From: Symsagittifera roscoffensis
Taxonomy: Eukaryota; Xenacoelomorpha; Acoela; Convolutidae
DNA: 64,000 nucleotides
Assembly (NCBI RefSeq): GCF_963678635.1
Contig: NC_087068.1
Location: 8,686,027 to 8,750,026, forward strand
Direction: 5' to 3'
The notes under the pieces were generated by a model, which was not told the DNA's origin, searched no databases, and saw only the letters and a list, made by a program, of their open reading frames with translations. Every line of letters starts with the position of its first letter. Position 1 is the first letter of the stretch. Position numbers and translations under genes: made by a program. Of this stretch, positions 57,292-64,000 are shown piece after piece.

Positions 57292-58089
57292 ACTTTTGAG
57301 TTTCTTTTTCTCGCTCTCTTTCTCGCAAAAGAGGTCTCAGTTTTTCAGTTAAATTCGCCGCGTTGGGGATGAATTTGGCCAAATGATTTATGCTACCCAG
57401 AAATGACCTGAGTTGTTTCAATGAGGTTGGCGGACTAAGCTTCAATATCGCTTCCGTTTTTGCTACTTTTGGTGAAATACCGTCTAACAATAACTTATGT
57501 TCCAGCCAATTTACCTCATTTTGAAAGAATTCACATTTCGACAATTTTAATGCCAAGTTTACTTTGTCTAACTTTTCCAGCACATTCATAATCAGTTTTT
57601 CATGTTCTTGTTCACTCCCTTTAGATACAATGAGTATGTCATCAAGGAAACAGAACGTATTTTTCGCATGATTTAACGTTCTATCCATAGCTTTTTAAAC
57701 TCCGCTGGCATGTCTGCCAGGCCATGAAATCCGGTCAGAAATCTGTATGTTCCAATAGCTTGTCCGCTTATGATGTTAAAGTTGCATTGTTTAGCTGTCT
57801 CTGCAGTCAGTTTTAATTGACTGTACGCATACTTTAAATCTAGTACTGAGAAATACAGCGTACCGTTTGTATTCGCTGTAACTATTTGACTGACCCCATC
57901 CAGTAACTCATCAACATTATGCATTTGATATTTGATTTTGAACAACTGTCTGTTGATGGGTTTTGCATCTAGAGCCAATTTTATGGAATCATCTTTTTTC
58001 ACTGTGATTACAATAGAACAATCACTAGTACATTTGTCCAGACGTTTTATATGCCTTTCTTTTAGCAGTTTTTCCATTTTTTTATGCAC
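57275..58089 (-). pseudogene. Reverse transcriptase of the second element, frameshifted
   Basis: The 5' part (57673-58089) has KLALDAKPINRQL, VLDLKYAYSQLKL and GLADMPAEF, the canonical fingers and palm blocks. The 3' part (57275-57688) has FCFLDDILIVSKG, with the catalytic DD, and the thumb SLKQLRSFLGSINHLAKFIP. They are in different frames because of a one-base loss near 57680. The same break exists in the partial copy at 62944-64000. Confidence 0.9.
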
Positions 58090-58500
58090 CTTTTCCTGAA
58101 TAGGTATTGGATTTCTTCTCCCTTTTTCTTGTAAGGGACAAAGTGGATATTTGAACTTTGTACTGACAACATGATTTTTCGAACACCCCTGACGATCAAA
58201 AAGGTCTTTAAATTTACTATAAAATTTGTTTTTCTAACCTTCTGGCTGTTCGCACAGTAGCACATCAAACCTCGTCTTGTCTTTTGGTGCCAACTTCTGT
58301 GTTGTGTGTATCCCCACTTTGCTCTGTAAATCCAGCCCCAATATACATCTCGTGCGTCGTTCTGTAATCAGGAACGATGCTCCCACTACTTCCCACCCTG
58401 CCGAACGGATGGTTGGGGTGATTGCTCCCAGTATATTAATTGGCTGTTTATTGTAGTCTACAAATTGAGCGGTCAAATTTAGATTCTCCCAATTTTGAAG
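58090..58500 (-). pseudogene. Protease remnant and pre-RT linker of the second element
   Basis: ILGLDLQSKVGIH is the conserved C-terminal block of retropepsins. The N-terminal DTG region is not recognised in frame. Frame breaks occur near 58240 and 58480. Confidence 0.6.
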
Positions 58501-58602
58501 ACTCTAAAATTTGTTTTGCGGTCGCCCAATTTAGGAACGATTCTGGACTACCGGTATGAATAGTCATATTTATGATTTGATGATCGATTCTCACCAAAGC
58601 TT

Positions 58603-59904
58603 TTATGACCTTATTTGTTGTGATCGAGGATTCCTGCGAATATCAACCTTCTGTATGTTCTTACTGCTGTCCCCGATTTCCAGTTTTCTATTCGATAGCT
58701 GTTTTATATATTCATCTATTTGTTCCATCGACGAAATCTCAGATTCTATTGCCATTATTTTGAACTCATCACACGAGTCAAAAGACTGAATCAAATTACA
58801 CTCTTCATCTGAGTTAGATGATTTTTCAGCAATTTCATTTACTTGTTGGGACTTACACATTTTTGCAAAATGATTTGGTTTAGAACATTTTTTACATGTT
58901 TTGCCCATGGCTGGATATTTCTTCAAATGTCCTTCTCCAAATAATCGACCACATCGAGTACACGTTTTTGAATCCGTAGAATTTCTCATCTCTCTTCTGT
59001 CCGAAGTTTTTCTCTTTTTCTACGTATTGCTCGATTATCTCCTGCCATTTGCATTTTTATTACCAATATTCATGATCGGTTCTTGTTTTATCTTCATTGT
59101 TCCATGAACCTCACCTGCACTTGCAGTCGCTGTGTTCGATTTTTGAAATGCCTGAGTTGTCTGTTTACTCTGCTCAAACTTCAATGCTCTCTTCAAAATT
59201 CCCCTGTTGAGAATGTTTCGAACGTTAATGTATCCTGCAATACCACATTTTTCATTTTCGATATGAATAGATCACGCACTAGGTCATCTTCAAGTGTTCC
59301 TAACTCCGCTTTGGCTGCCTGTGCAGTTAATGCTGCATGAAACGCCTCTATTGTTTCACCTGTTTCTTGTGCTCGATTAAACAGTTTGTAACGTTCATAC
59401 GTAACACTCTGTGTTTTATCAAATGAGACTTTTGCCAAGGTAACCACTTCCCGAAATTCTAACAATGAAACTTCCACATGCGGATTCTTTTGTACAAATT
59501 GCTTTTTTTTCTTCTGTTCCCAACGCTAGGAATAATCTAGAGGCTACTCTTTTCTGTACCTCATTATAATATACATTGTGTCCAACCTTTGGTCCTCTAG
59601 CTCTCCTTTCTTCATTTTCCAAAAGAATTTTGTCCCGTGCTAGTTTGTCTCTCTCTGCAATCGCTTGTGCATTTTCATGTTCTCATGGGGTCTCCGGTCG
59701 TGGTAACGGCTCAAACAAAACTTCCCTCGGTTCTTCTAACAATAGTTCCGGATTCACGCTCTCCTTAACTGTAACTGCCAGTAAAAATTGGTTTAGCCAT
59801 ATCTTGAAATTCCAAGGAGGGTCTGAATTCGCTGTTGTCCAGAATACAGGAATTCCCATATCCGTTCTATTGTCTTGGGACATAAATCCTGCTGACTGCG
59901 CCAT
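58603..59904 (-). pseudogene. Gag of the second element, broken into several frames
   Basis: The start ATG overlaps the LTR end (MAQSAGFMSQDN, 59904). Segments at 59683-59904, 59419-59622, 59193-59477 and 58603-58989 are successive parts in different frames. The middle part has the Gag capsid-like run FNRAQETGETIEAFHAALTA. The last part has a CCHC knuckle (CKKCSKPNHFAKMC). Stops and frameshifts separate the parts. Confidence 0.85.
59891..59903 (-). promoter_or_regulatory. Probable primer-binding site
   Basis: Immediately inside the 5' LTR the - strand reads TGGCGCAGTCAGC. The leading TGG is complementary to a tRNA CCA end. The primer tRNA could not be identified. Confidence 0.5.
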
Positions 59905-60163
59905 GTGATATTCCTATGCTGCGTTCTTAGGTAATGATAAAACAGAAGAGTTATAACTTGTAAATTAAACTCTTGAACAATCTTGGTTTTGTTTAGAGAT
60001 CATGATTGATCGTTTCTTTTATCTCTTTTGTTTGCAACTGTCCAAATGACTGTTGCATTCGGCCTGCAAGATTGGCCTTGAATAATAATAACAATCCATA
60101 ACAGATTATTAATAATACTACTTCTCCAAGGTTACTGTGGCAACAGTACTACACAGTACCACA
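59904..60163 (-). repeat. 5' LTR of the second element
   Basis: 260 bp, TG...CA ends, colinear without gaps with 53162-53421. It should carry the element's promoter on the - strand. Confidence 0.93.
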
Positions 60164-62365
60164 CTGGTTATAATCAGAAAGCTTCTATTTAAGTTTGGAC
60201 TGATTGATTTGTTCTGTTTGAAAAAAGCGAACAAAAAAGCGATAAACATCCTATCAAAACCTATAAAAAAAAACAGGGAACCGTTGCAAATCAAAGACTT
60301 GTTAAATGTTCGACTTTTACTTTAAAAATTCAGCAAAAGACTGTTATAGAATTTCCCGGTAGCTGGGAAGATGGAAGTGCTATCGAGTGATTAAAACATT
60401 TGATAATGAGACAGTTAGAATCTTACTCATTTACGCTTCAGAAAACACCTGTCTAAATCTTCGTTATAACATCCCCGCTCGCCCAGTCGAGTTGACAACA
60501 TTTCTTTTTTTATCTAATAAGTCCCAATTTGTCAACTAAATCTTTTGTATACCTTAAAGATTTCTGAACTGAGTGAGGTGTAACAAATTACCAATTAGTA
60601 CCAAATTCAGTTACTAAAAATACATTTTTAGCTGGGGCGGAGTAAACCATGTTGAACAATGTTGAAGCTTTATCGCAATTCAATCATTTTTTTAATTTTT
60701 ACGAAAAGTTTTCCCATTGTCGAGAAAAAATTGATTGATTTTTTCTGCTTTCAGACCAATTTAGAGCGAAGACAGAATTCACGAGTAAGAGCCCTCTCCT
60801 ACAAAACAAGAAAATACCACGAATATAGATAAAAACTAGAAAAAAAAGAGAACTGCAAAAAAAATTGTGGATGGATCCGTCTCTGCCTTTTGCGCAGCAA
60901 TCGGCTGTTCTTTTTATGTATTTTGCACTAGTTAGCATTTTTTTATTACGTTTACAACTGTCGTCTTGAAATTTAATCCAGGTATGTCGTGTTTTAAAAC
61001 TTAACCCTCTTTCTTTTCATGGTTTTCTTCCAATGAAATGATCTTCAAAACAAACCAGAAACACATCTGATCAAAGCGAACATTAAAGTTTTGTTTCTGA
61101 GTTTCTTTATAAATAAAAATAATTACAACTCAGCAGACAAATTAAGCAAATAGATCATAGGATTACCCCTTTAACTTTATATTTATCCAACTTGAAACGT
61201 GATCAGCTATGCCGTTGGTAACAAATATCAATGTTTGATCCAGTTTGTTATCACAAACACTATCTATGTTTGATTGAGAATATGATTTGGCTACAGTTGC
61301 GAAAAAGCTTTATTTCATTAAATTTGAATACTTCTAAAACAAACCTGGCAATTAAATCTTACTTCAGAGAAAAGCTTTTGGTGTATGTTTTTAATCATGG
61401 CCAAATGGTCGCATGTTTGACCGAATATAACGGGTTACAGTAAAATTTGCAGTTGCAGCTTTGTAATCATTCTTATAGATCAAACTTGAATGCAGCCTTA
61501 AGTTGCTTAGAAGTCGGAGGTTTACCAAGATAAAATTTTTTAATTTTTAAATACTTTTCTGTGCAGCAAGCGACGGCGTAATTTAAGTTGGCTCTTTTCC
61601 ACACCCCTATCTCCTCTACATTTGATTTTCAGTTCTGAAAGTTCACTAAAAGTTTCGTGAAAAATGCAGTGAAGTTTTGTGAATTCGTGACCATATTGGT
61701 CTCAATAATCTATATCGCAACATCACACATCAATCCATAATAACAAGTCTAAAAACTATAAAAATAGAAGAGGTGTTGAAAAGGTGCTTCTTCAACATTA
61801 TAAATAAGTAAATATGACACGAAATTGAAGACAAACCTAAAAAAAGTTATGAAAAAACAATTTTGGCATAAAACTATGGCTATTCTTGCTATTAGAGGAA
61901 GATTTGGGGCCGACTGACCCTAACTTGTCAGTGGCGTGTTGTCAGGGTCGGAAATCAGTAGATGTACCAGGCAATTCAAAGTGAAACGTTACGAAAAAAG
62001 GAAATGGAAAAAATTCTTGTCTCCAGAGCAGCAGTGCAATTTGCTGCGGATTGTTTTAATTTCAGAAGATTCAGATTATACTTCGAAAAATTTGACAAAA
62101 AGGCAAAATTTACTTGAAAGGAGCTTGGCTAAAAGCGACAGACAACCAAGTCCAAACAATATTAAGCCAAACATTATTAAGCGATGGAGTTTTTATTTTT
62201 CCTTCAAACTGTACGTTTTACAGTAAAAATTTTGACCAAACAAATCCGATTTTGTATGCAGGGTACAATTTTCCGAAAAAATTTCAAGTTCCATTAGAAA
62301 ATTAAAATCAGTTATTGTTTTTTGATGGTGGGAGCAATTTGATTTAAGTTTGGCGCCCGAAATTA
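60164..62365. other. Non-coding DNA with an old repeat at 60165-60560
   Basis: The first 400 bp are related to 48250-48680. The rest is AT-rich with only short unsupported frames. Confidence 0.45.
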
Positions 62366-62720
62366 TACAAGACTGCTCGTATCAGGGCAAAGCCTTGAAT
62401 GTTGCGACTGCCCTTCAAGTTCTATGGAGCAGTAATAACGTGAAATAATTAAATGTAATAAAATGAAAGGAAAAAATTATTAAAGTTTGAGATTTTTTGT
62501 GAAAATCATCCCCCACACGCCATATAGTAAAAATAGTAACAAATCTTAGTAACAATTCATTTATGGCAAATAGATTTCCTTCAACCAAATTGGAACGATG
62601 ACTAAGACGGGTTAAATCTCCGCTTACGAGTTAATATCACGATACTGATCGCGCGACAATTGTCCCAAATTAGCCAAAATGGCAATCTTCAAGCCCTCAT
62701 AACTTTTGAAAACGAAATCG
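62366..62720 (+). repeat. Family A MITE, left portion
   Basis: Starts CAAGACTGCTCGTATCAGGG, followed by GAATGTTGCGACTGCCC, GTGAAAATCATCCCCCACAC, CGCTTACGAGTTAATATCAC, TTGTCCCAAATTAGCC and AAAATGGCAATCTTC. No right end follows. Confidence 0.7.
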
Positions 62721-62834
62721 TTTATTTAGTTTTGAATCAAATATTTAGCCTGATTTTAGTTCATAAAAAAAGTAAAAGGATGAGCTCACCACCTTATAGA
62801 TTGGCTAATCAGCTTAATTTGTACCTGGATCTAG

Positions 62835-62943
62835 GATTTTCTGGAAATTTTTGTCGATCTTTTTTTTCGACCAAATTGATTTTCCGAGCTCTCCCAGAGC
62901 TCTAAAAAGACTCTGTACTGGACAAATTTTCTGCGCCGCAGTA
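62835..62943 (+). repeat. Dispersed repeat family B fragment fused to a retroelement duplicate
   Basis: TTGATTTTCCGAGCTCTCCC through TTTTCTGCGCCGCAG matches the left part of family B and stops exactly where the RT/RNase H duplicate begins. Confidence 0.7.
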
Positions 62944-64000
62944 GACAACAGACCATACTTCTGCTAGCAGTTCCAGCTCATTTGTGGAGTATTTCTTTTC
63001 TTGTGTGTTCAAGTTTTGCGACGCAAATGCGATCGGTACCCACTCCCCCTCAATTTTTAGTTGTTCCAACGATGCGCCTAGCTCACTGTGGCTGGCATCA
63101 CATTTTACCCTAGTAGCCAACTTAGGGTCGTAATAGTGAATTTTGCTTATGTTCGCAACCGCTGTTTTTATCGATTCGAATATCTCCGAATGTTCTTCCC
63201 CCCATTCAATTTTTTTAACCTGAATTTTTACACTTTTGAGTTTCTTTTTCTCGCTCTCTTTCTCGCAAAAGAGGTCTCAGTTTTTCAGTTAAATTCGCCG
63301 CGTTGGGGATGAATTTGGCCAAATGATTTATGCTACCCAGAAATGACCTGAGTTGTTTCAATGAGGTTGGCGGACTAAGCTTCAATATCGCTTCCGTTTT
63401 TGCTACTTTTGGTGAAATACCGTCTAACGATAACTTATGTCCCAGCCAATTTACCTCATTTTGAAAGAATTCACATTTCGACAATTTTAATGCCAAGTTT
63501 ACTTTGTCTAACTTTTCCAGCACATTCATAATCAGTTTTTCATGTTCTTGTTCACTCCCTTTAGATACAATGAGTATGTCATCAAGGAAACAGAACGTAT
63601 TTTTCGCATGATTTAACGTTCTATCCATAGCTTTTTAAACTCCGCTGGCATGTCTGCCAGGCCATGAAATCCGGTCAGAAATCTGTATGTTCCAATAGCT
63701 TGTCCGCTTATGATGTTAAAGTTGCATTGTTTAGCTGTCTCTGCAGTCAGTTTTAATTGACTGTACGCATACTTTAAATCTAGTACTGAGAAATACAGCG
63801 TACCGTTTGTATTCGCTGTAACTATTTGACTGACCCCATCCAGTAACTCATCAACATTATGCATTTGATATTTGATTTTGAACAACTGTCTGTTGATGGG
63901 TTTTGCATCTAGAGCCAATTTTATGGAATCATCTTTTTTCACTGTGATTACAATAGAACAATCACTAGTACATTTGTCCAGACGTTTTATATGCCTTTCT
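62944..64000 (-). pseudogene. Partial duplicate of the second element's RT/RNase H region (cut by window end)
   Basis: Matches 57005-58060 base for base with a constant offset of 5,940, no indels and about five substitutions over ~1,056 bp by eye. It carries the RNase H segment, thumb, FCFLDDILIVSKG and palm blocks, and the same RT frame break (near 63620) as the first copy. Its left edge is truncated within RNase H. It may continue to the right of the window. Confidence 0.92.

Larger units (their letters stand above)
53162..60163 (-). mobile_element. Second LTR retrotransposon (Ty3/gypsy type), 7.0 kb, degenerate
   Basis: Two 260-bp LTRs enclose gag, protease, RT, RNase H and integrase remnants, all read leftwards. 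Coding frames are broken by several frameshifts and an internal deletion, so the copy cannot be autonomous. No matching target-site duplication is seen (left flank CAAATA, right flank CTGGTT), suggesting recombination or decay. Confidence 0.93.

Noticed and set aside
53521-59904. Separate host genes in the second element
   Set aside because: All frames are successive parts of gag and pol between two LTRs.
1-64000. tRNA and rRNA genes
   Set aside because: None could be recognised by eye. The TGGCGCAG word at 59896-59903 is best explained as the primer-binding site, not a tRNA gene.

Overview
The window is animal (metazoan) genomic DNA. The only host gene visible is a nicotinic acetylcholine receptor-like, Cys-loop channel subunit on the + strand. 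It is split by GT-AG introns into three exons at 24403-24532, 29189-29398 and 42423-43258, whose phases join exactly. Upstream exons (signal peptide and N-terminus) were not found. There are no bacterial operon features. The species cannot be named from this sequence; the intron sizes and repeat load suggest a repeat-rich invertebrate-type genome.

Layout. (1) 1-13136, - strand: the internal part of a very large Ty3/gypsy-type LTR retroelement, more GC-rich than its surroundings. Read 5' to 3' (high to low coordinates) it has a 258-aa leader ORF; a ~2,300-aa Gag-protease-RT-RNase H-integrase ORF; the integrase C-terminus fused to an acidic linker and a terminal TARG1/OARD1-like macrodomain; a 402-bp AT-rich spacer; a 120-aa ORF; and, in the -1 frame, a >930-aa ORF with a complete SGNH/GDSL hydrolase domain and a second degenerate SGNH-like domain, running off the window. 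A correctly phased slippery heptamer (CCCAAAC) lies 6 nt before the 120-aa ORF stop. (2) 13137-17000: leader or flank, including a 3-kb cluster of a short ACCC(C/T)TCCGGATT motif. (3) 17.0-24.4 kb: nested tandem duplications of a foldback/MITE-like family with long inverted ends. (4) 24.4-43.3 kb: the receptor exons, with introns full of MITE and foldback copies. (5) 43.4-53.1 kb: non-coding, with a GCGC-rich minisatellite, foldbacks and an ATG microsatellite. (6) 53162-60163, - strand: a decayed LTR retrotransposon with both 260-bp LTRs and broken gag and pol. (7) 60.2-64.0 kb: old repeats, then a gap-free near-identical duplicate of the RT/RNase H part of element 6, cut by the window end.

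How the parts relate. The receptor reads rightwards and the LTR elements leftwards, so they are antisense to it. The most interesting object is the first element: it combines standard retrotransposon machinery with two enzyme-type domains not normally found in Ty3/gypsy elements, a macrodomain at the end of pol and an esterase-like ORF in the position where an envelope gene would sit, the latter apparently expressed by -1 frameshifting.
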